Source of the DNA: Chitinophaga sp. SYP-B3965
GTDB lineage: Bacteria > Bacteroidota > Bacteroidia > Chitinophagales > Chitinophagaceae
DNA length: 64,000 bases
Direction of reading: 5' to 3'
Assembly: GCF_009647655.1 (NCBI RefSeq)
Contig: NZ_WJFD01000001.1
Span: 2,294,001 to 2,358,000, forward strand
Shown here: positions 51,775-60,859 of the stretch, piece by piece
Layout: every line of letters starts with the position of its first letter
Numbering within the stretch: the first letter of the stretch is position 1
Made by a program: the position numbers and the translations under genes
The notes under the pieces: model-generated
The model's input: the letters and a program-made list of their open reading frames with translations, nothing else
Told to the model about the DNA's origin: nothing
The model's database searches: none

Positions 51775-53312
51775 TAATAACCTGCATTTTGATGATCAGT
51801 AAGGTTAGGGTTGTTTTGAATTTCTGATAGTGGTATAGGAAGCCTGCTATTTTTACCCACTTTAAAATTCCTGAAGTCAGGATCACGTAGCGCTACTTTA
51901 TCAACGGCAGCCTGCGTATCAAGATCTCCCCAACGTTTCAGATCGGCCCAACGTACACTTTCTCCGTAAAGCTCCAGTGCTCTCTCCATTTTTAAACGGT
52001 CTCTGAAAAGTGTTTTATCAATACCAATTGCCGGATAGGCAACAGCCAGGTTTGCCATATTGGAGCGGGTCCTTACCCTGTCCACATATGGATAGGCAGC
52101 AGCAGTTTGCCCTAATTCATTTAACACTTCCGCATACATCAGTAATACATCAGCAAACCTGATATTGCGAACATTGACCTCATTGAAATAATCCTCGTTA
52201 TTCCGGTAATAATCACGGGAATATTTTTTGAACCAGGCTTCATTAGCGCCCCACTCCCAGCTGCGGCCATACGTTTTATTACCAAAATCGGCCTCAAGTG
52301 CAGGATAGAACAAAGTGTACTGTAAACGTGGATCAAGTTTATTATCAATAGTCCTTTCCTTCTTAAATTCATCCACTATCCAATAACGGGCCTGGCCATC
52401 GGACCAGCCAATGCTGCGCGGGGCAAAAAACTGTGCCCTGTTACATCCCATATTGGAAGAAGGCCCATCCCCTTCACCGGTTTTGTTGGCATCTGAGAAC
52501 TGTATTTCAAATACAGACTCCTTGTTATTTTCATTATTGGCGCGGAAATTATCCACGAAACCAACCAGGTCATAATAGTTTTTACCGGCTCCGGTCACCA
52601 GGTAGTCAAGGGCTGTTTTAGCCTCTGGCCATTTATGCTGTTGCATGTATACTTTACCTAAAAGGGCCATTGCAGCCCCTTTTGTAGCCCTTCCGATCTG
52701 GTCGCCGGTATATTGTTCAGGCAGTGCCGCACCTGCCTCTGTAAGGTCTTTTTCCACCTGCACCCAAACTTCAGCCAGTGTTCCGGCTTTAGGCGCATCT
52801 GCAGGTGATTGCAGTGTTGTTATGATCGGTACATTTTCATACAAAATGGCTGCATAGTAATAATAGAAAGCACGCAGGAATTTGGCCTCGGCCAATAGTT
52901 CCTCCTTTCTTTTTGCATCAGCAAACTCAATGTTCGGAACATTAGTCAGCACTTGGTTGCATCGGAAGATGGCCTTGTAAATATCACGGAACGTATTTAC
53001 GCTGCCTTCCCAGAAGTTATAATTAATATAGTTAAAACGGGTCCAGTCGGCCAGCTCTATCCATGGGCTGTTACTAAAACCTTCATCGCTGGTAAGATCC
53101 AGCCGGAAGTAGATCCAGCGGCCAAATCCTCCGTTTTGGTAAAACATATGGTAAATAGCATTCACACCCTTCTGTGCATCACTCTCTGTTTTCCAAAATT
53201 CTTCTGTGCCCAGGGAGTTTGGATTTTTCTGGTCCAGCAGATCCTTTCCGCATGATGTTGCAACCATACACAAAGCAAGTACAACCATTGATCTTATGAT
53301 AATATTTTTCAT
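51774..53312 (-). CDS. RagB/SusD-family glycan-binding lipoprotein (fourth locus)
   Basis: 512 aa. Lipobox MVATSCGKDLLDQKNP (Cys about residue 21). SusD helices LAEAKFLRAFYYYYAAILYENVPII, C-terminal signature IRFADVLLMYAEVLNE, then DRLKMERALELYGESVRWADLKRW. Canonical end LTDHQNAGY. It follows susC after 13 nt and overlaps the sialidase/GH93-like gene by one base, so susC, susD and two hydrolases form one operon. The ligand should be the oligosaccharide made by those hydrolases. Confidence 0.95.
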   Translation of the reverse strand: MKNIIIRSMVVLALCMVATSCGKDLLDQKNPNSLGTEEFWKTESDAQKGVNAIYHMFYQNGGFGRWIYFRLDLTSDEGFSNSPWIELADWTRFNYINYNFWEGSVNTFRDIYKAIFRCNQVLTNVPNIEFADAKRKEELLAEAKFLRAFYYYYAAILYENVPIITTLQSPADAPKAGTLAEVWVQVEKDLTEAGAALPEQYTGDQIGRATKGAAMALLGKVYMQQHKWPEAKTALDYLVTGAGKNYYDLVGFVDNFRANNENNKESVFEIQFSDANKTGEGDGPSSNMGCNRAQFFAPRSIGWSDGQARYWIVDEFKKERTIDNKLDPRLQYTLFYPALEADFGNKTYGRSWEWGANEAWFKKYSRDYYRNNEDYFNEVNVRNIRFADVLLMYAEVLNELGQTAAAYPYVDRVRTRSNMANLAVAYPAIGIDKTLFRDRLKMERALELYGESVRWADLKRWGDLDTQAAVDKVALRDPDFRNFKVGKNSRLPIPLSEIQNNPNLTDHQNAGY

Positions 53313-53325
53313 TGTCTATATTATT

Positions 53326-56300
53326 TTAAAATCCAAAATTAATACCAACTGAAAATGTTTTGAGATTAGGGAAAGCTCCATAATCAAATCCTTTTTCGAA
53401 AATGCTGGTATTACTAAATTCCGGGTCAAGACCTGTGTATTTGGTAATGGTAATTAAATTTTGTCCTGATATGGAAACCTGTGCATCAGAAAAACCGATC
53501 TTTTTAACGATCGTTGCCGGAAGTTTATAGGACAGGCCGATGTATTTCATACGGGCGAAGCTTCCATTCTCCAGCCATCTGTCTATATCTCCCCTTGAAT
53601 TCAGGGTAGTTCCATAATAAGCCCTGGGGGTACTTGTATTGGGGTTTTCAGGTGTCCATGGCTGAATACCTTCCCTGTAATTGGAATTGTCGTCAAACCT
53701 GTCCGTTACGCTGCGTGGCCCGTTAAATACTTTGGCACCAAATGATGCAAACCAGTCCATAGTGAATTCAAATCCTTTGTAAGCGGCATTAAAATTAAGC
53801 CCCATTTCAAGTTTAGGCCACGGGCTGCCTACAATGGCTTTATCATCGTTGGTGATCTGTCCGTCTCCATTATTGTCTTTAAAGCGTATATCACCAGGTT
53901 TGGCAGAAGGCTGGATCACTATGCCATTTTTGTTCTTATAGTTATCTACCTCCGCCTGGGTTTGAAACAAACCATCTGTTTCCAATACATACCACATACC
54001 AATTGGCTGCCCCTGTTGTGTAACGGTATTACCTACGAAAGTTTTGTTTTTTCCGTAACCCAGGTTCACTACTTCATTTTTCAACCTGGTAACATTTAAG
54101 CCGATGCCATATTTAAAAGCCCCCCGGTCTTCCCGGTAATTTGCGCTTAACTCAAAGCCTCGGTTGGCCAGTGTAACGCCATTTACCCGGGGATTGCCAC
54201 CATCATTTCCGGTAGTGAGCAGTATGGGGTAGTTTAACAGTACATCTTTCGTATTGGTGATAAAGTACTCCGCCGTTACTGACAGCCTGTTATTCAGGAA
54301 AGCTGCATCCACTCCGTAGTTCTGTTGCGTTAAGATCTCCCAGCGCAGATCTGTGTTAGCCAGCTGCACCTGTGTGGCGCCGGACTGCTGTGCCTGACCG
54401 GGGCCAAAAACAACCGTAGAAAATGTATTGATGATAGCCTGGTATTCATATTCACTAATATTATTGCTTCCCAGGGTACCATAACTTGCCCTGATCTTAA
54501 GATCGTTTATGAAGGAGGAGGAAAAGAAATCTTCCTGGCTGATCCTCCATGCTCCGGAAACGGACGGGAATGTTTTGGTGTTGTAAGAAGATCCGAATTT
54601 TGACGAGGCGTCGTTACGAACAACGGCATTCAACAGGTACTTATCTGCATAGCTATATTCCACCCGCCCAAAATAGGATATCAGGTCTGTGCGCAATTTG
54701 TAACCATTGGCTAAAGCAGAATTACCCTGGTCCAATATATCGTAATACTGGCCTGTGCTTGCATTGTACAATAAGTTAAGCTTGCTTCCCCCGATCAATT
54801 CATAATTAGTGCGCTGGTAGGACTGGCCGGCTATTGCATTTATAGCGTGTTTGCCAATTTTTTTATTGAAGTTCAGGGTATTCTCTATCAGGCCAGAAAA
54901 AAACTGTGCCCGGTTCTCAATCAACCTGGAGGGATCAATTGGCTGGTTAAGCGTCCAGTTGCCCACCTTCCTGATAAATTTGTAGTGATCGTTACTGGTT
55001 TCAAGCCCCAGGTTCAGGCGATATTTCAGTGATGGCAGGATCTGCAGTTCAGAATACAGGTTACCCCTTATCCGCAGGTTTTCATTTGTCGTATTTTGAA
55101 GATTGGCTATTGCCAATGGATTCGTTCCAAATGTACGGGCACTCGCTTCGTTTCCATATCCATAACCTCCCGGGTTGGCAGGATCGAGAACAGGTATGGT
55201 GGGCAGTAAACGTACCACATCCACGATGGGATTTCCCTGCATTTCCTTTGCTTTGGCATAACTGATGGCCAGGTTCTCTCCGATTGTAAATATGCCTTTC
55301 TTTCCTTCGGTATTTACCCTGAGGCTAAGCCTGTTAAAATTAGTACCGATCACCGTTCCTTTATTATCAAAATACCCGGCAGACACCAGGTAACTCCCAT
55401 TATTGCTACCGCCGGAAAAACTGGCGTTATAATCCTGCATATTACCGGTGCGGAAAGCTACATCCTGCCAGTCCGTATTATTCTGTATCTGAAGGTTCTG
55501 CCTTGGCACACCGGCATTATCATATGCCATGTAGTTCAGTTTGGCAAACTCAGTTGTTTCAGCCAGCTTATAACGCGGTATTGTCTGGGTAGCCGCTTTT
55601 GCTGAAACATCCACTTTCATGGGGCCATTCTTACCCTTTTTTGTGGTGATGATGATCACACCGTTCGCTGCTCTCGATCCATAGATAGCAGCCGCAGATG
55701 CATCTTTCAGGATCTGAAGGGATTCGATGTCGTCCGGGTTAAAGTCCCGGTTGGCTGTAGTGATCAGCCCATCAATTACATACAATGGATTGGCATCTGA
55801 AAGATTTTTCAAGCCCCGGATCTGGATCTGTGCCTCAGAGCCGGGCTGGCCTGCCGCACGCACCTTTATACCACTCGCCTGCCCCTGCAATGCTTCAGCA
55901 ACCGTTGTGGTCTGCCGCTTTTGAATATCCTCCGCTTTCACAACAGACACAGCACCGGTAAGATCTTTTTTTCGCTGTGCGCCATAACCAACTATTACTA
56001 ACTCCTCCAGTTTACTTTGAAGCCGCTGCAGCACTATTGACTGAAATACGCCCTTAGCAGCTGTTTTTTCAACTGTCTGAAAACCAACAAAGCTAATTAC
56101 CAGAACAGCGTTGTCTGTACTGGTATTAATGGTAAAATTCCCCTCTCCATTGGTCAGCGCCATTTTTGTAGTTCCTTTCTCTAAAATAGTAGCGCCCGGC
56201 AATGCGGCTCCGCTGCTATCCGTTACCTTACCTGAAACGGTAGCCTGTGAAAAAGCAGCAAATGAAGAAAAAAGGAAGAAGGAAATTAGTGGAAACAATT

Positions 56301-56346
56301 GTTTACATCTGCTATGTAGTATAGCAGACAAGTAAAGTTTTTTCAT
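53326..56346 (-). CDS. SusC/RagA-type TonB-linked transporter (fourth locus, no STN)
   Basis: 1006 aa. The signal region includes ISFFLFSSFAAFSQA, then the carboxypeptidase-D-like domain (VSGKVTDSSGAALPGATILEKG), plug start LVIVGYGAQRKKDLTGAVS, plug motifs LYVIDGLITT and LKDASAAAIYGSRAANG, and a barrel ending FSVGINFGF. There is no STN domain, which fits regulation by the divergent HTCS-like two-component system and not by FecR. It is the first gene of the four-gene operon. Confidence 0.96.
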   Translation of the reverse strand: MKKLYLSAILHSRCKQLFPLISFFLFSSFAAFSQATVSGKVTDSSGAALPGATILEKGTTKMALTNGEGNFTINTSTDNAVLVISFVGFQTVEKTAAKGVFQSIVLQRLQSKLEELVIVGYGAQRKKDLTGAVSVVKAEDIQKRQTTTVAEALQGQASGIKVRAAGQPGSEAQIQIRGLKNLSDANPLYVIDGLITTANRDFNPDDIESLQILKDASAAAIYGSRAANGVIIITTKKGKNGPMKVDVSAKAATQTIPRYKLAETTEFAKLNYMAYDNAGVPRQNLQIQNNTDWQDVAFRTGNMQDYNASFSGGSNNGSYLVSAGYFDNKGTVIGTNFNRLSLRVNTEGKKGIFTIGENLAISYAKAKEMQGNPIVDVVRLLPTIPVLDPANPGGYGYGNEASARTFGTNPLAIANLQNTTNENLRIRGNLYSELQILPSLKYRLNLGLETSNDHYKFIRKVGNWTLNQPIDPSRLIENRAQFFSGLIENTLNFNKKIGKHAINAIAGQSYQRTNYELIGGSKLNLLYNASTGQYYDILDQGNSALANGYKLRTDLISYFGRVEYSYADKYLLNAVVRNDASSKFGSSYNTKTFPSVSGAWRISQEDFFSSSFINDLKIRASYGTLGSNNISEYEYQAIINTFSTVVFGPGQAQQSGATQVQLANTDLRWEILTQQNYGVDAAFLNNRLSVTAEYFITNTKDVLLNYPILLTTGNDGGNPRVNGVTLANRGFELSANYREDRGAFKYGIGLNVTRLKNEVVNLGYGKNKTFVGNTVTQQGQPIGMWYVLETDGLFQTQAEVDNYKNKNGIVIQPSAKPGDIRFKDNNGDGQITNDDKAIVGSPWPKLEMGLNFNAAYKGFEFTMDWFASFGAKVFNGPRSVTDRFDDNSNYREGIQPWTPENPNTSTPRAYYGTTLNSRGDIDRWLENGSFARMKYIGLSYKLPATIVKKIGFSDAQVSISGQNLITITKYTGLDPEFSNTSIFEKGFDYGAFPNLKTFSVGINFGF

Positions 56347-56428
56347 AACAGCGTGGATTGTTATTTAAAAAATGACAGCAATTAAAACTTCTACATACAA
56401 ATTCCTACCTAAAGAAAACCAGAAAATA

Positions 56429-56475
56429 GTTATTACAGATAACAATATGTCTCAATACTTTGTTTATTTGTCTCA
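56429..56475. promoter_or_regulatory. Candidate HTCS operator: TGTCTCA direct repeat, 21-nt period
   Basis: TGTCTCA occurs at 56448-56454 and 56469-56475, with shared flanks (T-x-TGTCTCA-x-T). Start-to-start spacing is 21 nt, two helical turns, as expected for a dimer of AraC-type domains. An inverted repeat GTTAT-N5-ATAAC (56429-56443) lies just beside it. The site is in the 163-bp gap between the divergent susC and sensor-kinase genes. Confidence 0.5.
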
Positions 56476-56509
56476 TTTTAGAAAATGGGCTTAATCCTTT
56501 AACTTACGC

Positions 56510-59500
56510 ATGAAATATGCCTTCATGAGAATGCGTCTGTTTTTTCTACTGTTGATGATGCTCTGCGGCATCTTTAAAGTATCCTCACAACAATACACTT
56601 TCCGCCACTACCAGGTTGAAGATGGGCTTTCGCATAATACCGTATGGTGTGCCTACCAGGATAGCAAAGGATTCATGTGGTTTGGTACAAAAGACGGGCT
56701 GAACAGGTTTGATGGCACCTCCTTTAAAATTTTCAGGAACAACGCTGAGGACACTAACTCCATCGGCAATAATTTTATACGATGTTTATTAGAAGACAAT
56801 AAAAAAAGATTGTGGATAGGAACGGATAATGGCATATACCTTTATCAACCTGAAACGGAAGCATTCCATTTACTGCCTGCCTCCCGTATTGCAGCTGTAG
56901 TTTGGTCCATCAGATCAGACAGCAAAGGCAATATCTGGTTCCTGATGGGTGAACAAATATATCAGTACAATGAACAGCTTAACCGTGCCATTCCTGTTTT
57001 TAAAAATAGTCAGGACATCGTTACCTCTCTTTGCATAGACTCTGAAGACCAGCTTTGGTATACTGCAAATGATCAGTTGAAACGTTATGATCCCCGTAAA
57101 GGCACACTGACCGCCTTTAATATTTTCTCCCACTCTCATCCTACAGAGATAAAGTTCATCAATACGATCCTCGATTGCAGGAATGGAAAGTTATTACTGG
57201 GTACAACAACACAGGGAATAAAAATATTTGACATAGCAACAGCCACCTATAAAGATGCATTACTTAGCAACACAGACAAAACGCCTGTTTATGTAAGGGA
57301 CTTCGTGCAGATAAATGCCAATGAATACTGGGTAGCGGCAGAATCCGGCATTTATGTATATGACCTGAACAAAGACACCTATACCAATCTTAAAAAAGAT
57401 TACAACAACCTCTATTCACTATCTGACAATTCCATATACACGCTCTGTAAGGACAAAGAAGGTGGTTTATGGGCAGGGACTTTTTTTGGTGGTATTAATT
57501 ACTTTCCCAAACAGTACGCCCCATTCCACAAATATTTCCCCAATAATAATCCCCGTACACTGAGTGGCAATGCGGTGCGTGAAATATGCCAGGACAAATA
57601 CGGCAACCTCTGGATAGGCACGGAAGACAATGGCCTTAATAAGCTTAATCCTGCAACCGGGGATATATCCCATTACCTGCCCGGCGGAAACCCGGGGGAT
57701 ATCTCTCATTCTAATGTTCATGGCCTGATGGCGAAAGGTAATGAGTTATGGATAGGGCTGTTCCATCACGGCATAGATGTAATGAATATTAGCACCGGAA
57801 AGGTGATTAAACGGTATACAAAAGCAAACTGCAACCTAAATTATAATTTCATCCTTTCCATCATTCAAACACAATCCGGGGAGATCCTCATAGGCAGCCA
57901 GGCTGATCTGAAGCAATATGATACGGTTACTAAGAATTTCACCAATGTGGAACAGGTGCTGGAAAACTACAACATTCATAGTGTTATGCAAAGCCGTGAT
58001 GGCACGGTTTGGATAGCTACGCATGGGCAGGGGCTGTTGTATTACAATAAGGCAGCTGCATCAAGAGGCCGGTACAGATATGATCCACTCAACAGATCAG
58101 GCATTGGCAGTGATATGGTGAATAGTGCTTTTGAAGACAGCAGAGGTATTATATGGGTTGCCACCGAAGGAGGTGGCATATGCAGACTCGACCGGAAACA
58201 AAACAAATTCATCCGCTATACGACAAAAACAGGCTGGCCAAGTGACTATATCTTCAAGATCCTGGAGGATGAGCAACACAAATTATGGGTAAGCACCAGC
58301 AGAGGACTGGTTTGCTTTGATCCGGAAAAAGAAACCCTTCAATTATTTACACAAGCCCATGGTCTATTGAATGACCAGTTCAACTATAACTCGGGCTATA
58401 AAGACCGGGAAGGGAATATGTATTTTGGCAGTGTGAAGGGAATGATCAGCTTTAATCCCAGATCTTTTATCCAGGATACATTTACCCCTCCGCTGTACAT
58501 TACAGACTTCCAGATCAGCAGTAAGGAAACACCCAATAAATTAAGGCAACCAAGATCCATGATGATCACCCCTGAGATCAAACTTGCCCATAACGAAGCT
58601 TCTTTCAGCATTGATTTTGCTGCGCTGAGTTATACAGCCCCCACCATGACGCAATATGCTTATAGCATGAAAGGGCTGGATAACAACTGGATAAATACCA
58701 AAAGTAACAAGGCCTATTTTACCGATCTTTCCCCCGGCACTTACACCTTTGCCGTAAAAGCTGCCGGTAATAATGGAAAATGGGGCGAACCGGTAGCCAT
58801 TACCATCAGGATATCTCCTCCCTTCTGGGCCAGTATATGGGCCTATCTTTTCTACACGCTCACCATTGCTGCTATCGCGTATTATATAGCCCGCTTCTAT
58901 TATAAGCGTATCCAGGAAAAGAAACGGATCAGGTTACTGCAAATAGAACATGAAAGGAACATAGAGATCTACCAGGCAAAAATGAATTTCCTTACCAATA
59001 TTGCACACGAGATAAGATCTCCCCTCACATTGATTAAAGGCCCACTGGAAAAAGTGATAAAACAGGCCGTGCATATCCCCGCTATCGCTAAAAACCTTGC
59101 AAGAATGGAGAAAAGTACGAACAGATTGGTCAAGCTCACCAATCAATTGCTTGACTTCAGGAAAACAGAAGCAAAAGGCTTTAGCCTCACATTCAGGAAA
59201 GTAGATGTAAGTAAACTACTCGAGGATATTTTTTTCAGCTTTAAACCACTTGCAGAACAAAAGCATATTTCATTTTCCTTATTGCCACTCCCCTTTTTAC
59301 ATGCTTATGTAGACGAGGAAGCCCTGAATAAGATCTTAAGCAACCTGTTCAGCAATGCCATAAAATATTCACATCATTCCGTTAAGATCAGGTTGCTGCA
59401 GCCAGACACCGAGTACTTTATCATCGAATTTTCGAATGATGGTTATATAATACCTACTAACAAAAAGGAAAAGATCTTTGAGCCCTTTTTCCGCCTGAGT

Positions 59501-59674
59501 GAAAACCAGCATCAGGAAGGAACAGGTATCGGGTTGCCATTATCCCGGTCCCTGGCAGAATTACATGGCGGCATGCTTTATATTTCAGAAGAGATCACCA
59601 GTAAAAATGTATTTATACTAAAAATACCTTTGATAATATCTATAGATAACTTAATCTCGTCTCATGAAATATAA
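56510..59674 (+). CDS. Periplasmic-propeller sensor histidine kinase (HTCS sensor half)
   Basis: 1054 aa. Signal peptide LFFLLLMMLCGIFKVSS. Residues about 25-680 hold repeated two-component-propeller blades (LWIGTDNGI, LWAGTFFGG, LWIGTEDNGL, VWIATHGQG, IWVATEGGG, LWVSTSRG), followed by a Y_Y_Y-type domain (about 690-765, FAVKAAGNNGKWG). One membrane helix (about 770-795), then HisKA with phospho-acceptor H833 (NIAHEIRSP) and the ATPase domain with N box NKILSNLFSNAIKYS and G boxes SNDGYIIP and GTGIGLPLS. The protein stops there: the receiver and AraC domains of a classical HTCS are in the next gene, which overlaps by 11 nt. It should sense oligosaccharides of the fourth SusCD locus. Confidence 0.93.
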   Translation: MKYAFMRMRLFFLLLMMLCGIFKVSSQQYTFRHYQVEDGLSHNTVWCAYQDSKGFMWFGTKDGLNRFDGTSFKIFRNNAEDTNSIGNNFIRCLLEDNKKRLWIGTDNGIYLYQPETEAFHLLPASRIAAVVWSIRSDSKGNIWFLMGEQIYQYNEQLNRAIPVFKNSQDIVTSLCIDSEDQLWYTANDQLKRYDPRKGTLTAFNIFSHSHPTEIKFINTILDCRNGKLLLGTTTQGIKIFDIATATYKDALLSNTDKTPVYVRDFVQINANEYWVAAESGIYVYDLNKDTYTNLKKDYNNLYSLSDNSIYTLCKDKEGGLWAGTFFGGINYFPKQYAPFHKYFPNNNPRTLSGNAVREICQDKYGNLWIGTEDNGLNKLNPATGDISHYLPGGNPGDISHSNVHGLMAKGNELWIGLFHHGIDVMNISTGKVIKRYTKANCNLNYNFILSIIQTQSGEILIGSQADLKQYDTVTKNFTNVEQVLENYNIHSVMQSRDGTVWIATHGQGLLYYNKAAASRGRYRYDPLNRSGIGSDMVNSAFEDSRGIIWVATEGGGICRLDRKQNKFIRYTTKTGWPSDYIFKILEDEQHKLWVSTSRGLVCFDPEKETLQLFTQAHGLLNDQFNYNSGYKDREGNMYFGSVKGMISFNPRSFIQDTFTPPLYITDFQISSKETPNKLRQPRSMMITPEIKLAHNEASFSIDFAALSYTAPTMTQYAYSMKGLDNNWINTKSNKAYFTDLSPGTYTFAVKAAGNNGKWGEPVAITIRISPPFWASIWAYLFYTLTIAAIAYYIARFYYKRIQEKKRIRLLQIEHERNIEIYQAKMNFLTNIAHEIRSPLTLIKGPLEKVIKQAVHIPAIAKNLARMEKSTNRLVKLTNQLLDFRKTEAKGFSLTFRKVDVSKLLEDIFFSFKPLAEQKHISFSLLPLPFLHAYVDEEALNKILSNLFSNAIKYSHHSVKIRLLQPDTEYFIIEFSNDGYIIPTNKKEKIFEPFFRLSENQHQEGTGIGLPLSRSLAELHGGMLYISEEITSKNVFILKIPLIISIDNLISSHEI

Positions 59675-60422
59675 GATCCTGTTAGTAGATGATGATGCGG
59701 ATGTGCTTGAATTCCTGACAGAAGAGCTGGAAGAAAATTATACCATATTTACTGCTTCCAATGGGAAGTCTGCACTAACAACATTATTAACGGAATCAAT
59801 AGATCTGGTGATAAGTGACGTTATGATGCCTCAGATGGATGGGTTTGAACTTTGCCGTAATATTAAGAATACGGTTTCTTACAGCCATATCCCTGTTATA
59901 CTCCTTACTGCCAAGAACATGCTGCAATCGAGGATCGAAGGGCTGGATATGGGCGCAGATGCTTATATAGATAAACCTTTTTCACCGGAACATCTGCGGG
60001 TACAGATCACCAACCTGTTTAACAATCGTGCCAGGATAACACAGCATTTTTTTCAATCCCCTTCTGCAGACATTACCAGCATTGCACATTCAAAATCCGA
60101 TCAAACCTTTCTTGAGCAGTTAAATCAGGCTATCAGGGATCAGATACAGGATATTGACCTGGATGTTGAAAAACTGGCCAAATATATGAACATGAGCCGG
60201 GCTACACTCTATCGGAAGATCAATGGTATTTCCAACATGACGCCGCATGAACTGATCAATACCACCCGGCTTAAAAAGGCGGCAGAACTATTAGTTTCGG
60301 GCAATTATAAGATCTTTGAAATAGCCGATGAAGTAGGGTTTCAATCACAGGCTAATTTTGCCAAACTTTTCCTGAAACAATTCGGTATGACCCCAACAGA
60401 TTACGCTAAAAAAAACCGCTGA
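59664..60422 (+). CDS. Response regulator with AraC-type DNA-binding domain (HTCS regulator half)
   Basis: 252 aa. Receiver domain (about 3-120): acidic pocket VDDDAD (D9, D10, D11), phospho-acceptor D52 (VISDVMMPQMDG), Thr in LLTAKN and Lys in DKPFSPEHL. AraC domain (about 155-250): LDVEKLAKYMNMSRATLYRKING and IFEIADEVGFQSQANFAKLFLKQFG. Its start lies inside the end of the kinase gene (11-nt overlap), so the pair is co-translated. It is probably phosphorylated by that kinase and activates the divergent susC operon. Order and composition match the C-terminal part of one-piece HTCS proteins. Confidence 0.94.
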   Translation: MKYKILLVDDDADVLEFLTEELEENYTIFTASNGKSALTTLLTESIDLVISDVMMPQMDGFELCRNIKNTVSYSHIPVILLTAKNMLQSRIEGLDMGADAYIDKPFSPEHLRVQITNLFNNRARITQHFFQSPSADITSIAHSKSDQTFLEQLNQAIRDQIQDIDLDVEKLAKYMNMSRATLYRKINGISNMTPHELINTTRLKKAAELLVSGNYKIFEIADEVGFQSQANFAKLFLKQFGMTPTDYAKKNR

Positions 60423-60443
60423 TCACAATCAGCGGCCTTTTTT
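60416..60443 (+). terminator. Terminator between response regulator and peptidase partner genes
   Basis: CCGCTGAT (60416-60423) and ATCAGCGG (60428-60435) form an 8-bp stem with a 4-nt loop, followed by CCTTTTTT. The left arm includes the stop codon. An A run (60407-60415) on the other side would let it stop leftward transcription too. Confidence 0.88.
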
Positions 60444-60445
60444 AA

Positions 60446-60859
60446 TCAATCATTATTCATCACAATAGTTATCTTCCGTAATGCAGGGAACTTCCCATTG
60501 TCCAGGTCCCACTTAAGCGCTCTGTTATATAAGACCTTGCTGCAGCGCACACCAGCTTTCGAAAACTGATAAAAGGTAGTGAGTGTATCCTGCCGCCTGG
60601 CATTAAACTTCAGGATGGTTGTGGCCGGGCTTTTATCTTTCGGAATATGCGGGAAAACTTTTAACAAAACTTCTCCCCCATCCATGGAAACTTCAAAGCC
60701 GGTTTCATGACCTAAGTTAGCCTGTGGAGATACCAGCTGATTATCTATCAGGTAAAAAACCTTCAGGTCTTTTATAAACTCCCTGTTCAATCCCGGATAT
60801 CTAATCTGTACGGCTACATCTATATCGATATTGAATAACATTATGAACAACAGGATCAT
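60446..60859 (-). CDS. Small protein coupled to the C10 peptidase, unknown
   Basis: 137 aa, no named family recognised. The start overlaps the stop of the C10 peptidase gene by 4 nt, so it is translationally coupled. There is a weakly hydrophobic start (MILLFIMLFNIDIDVAV), not a clear signal peptide. The rest is beta-strand-rich with charged turns (IRYPGLNREF, EVSMDGGEVLLKVFPHIP, ATTILKFNARRQD) and one Cys. Size and position are those of an inhibitor or chaperone of the peptidase, as known for other papain-like bacterial proteases with downstream inhibitors, but there is no direct evidence. It ends at the bidirectional terminator. Confidence 0.7.
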   Translation of the reverse strand: MILLFIMLFNIDIDVAVQIRYPGLNREFIKDLKVFYLIDNQLVSPQANLGHETGFEVSMDGGEVLLKVFPHIPKDKSPATTILKFNARRQDTLTTFYQFSKAGVRCSKVLYNRALKWDLDNGKFPALRKITIVMNND

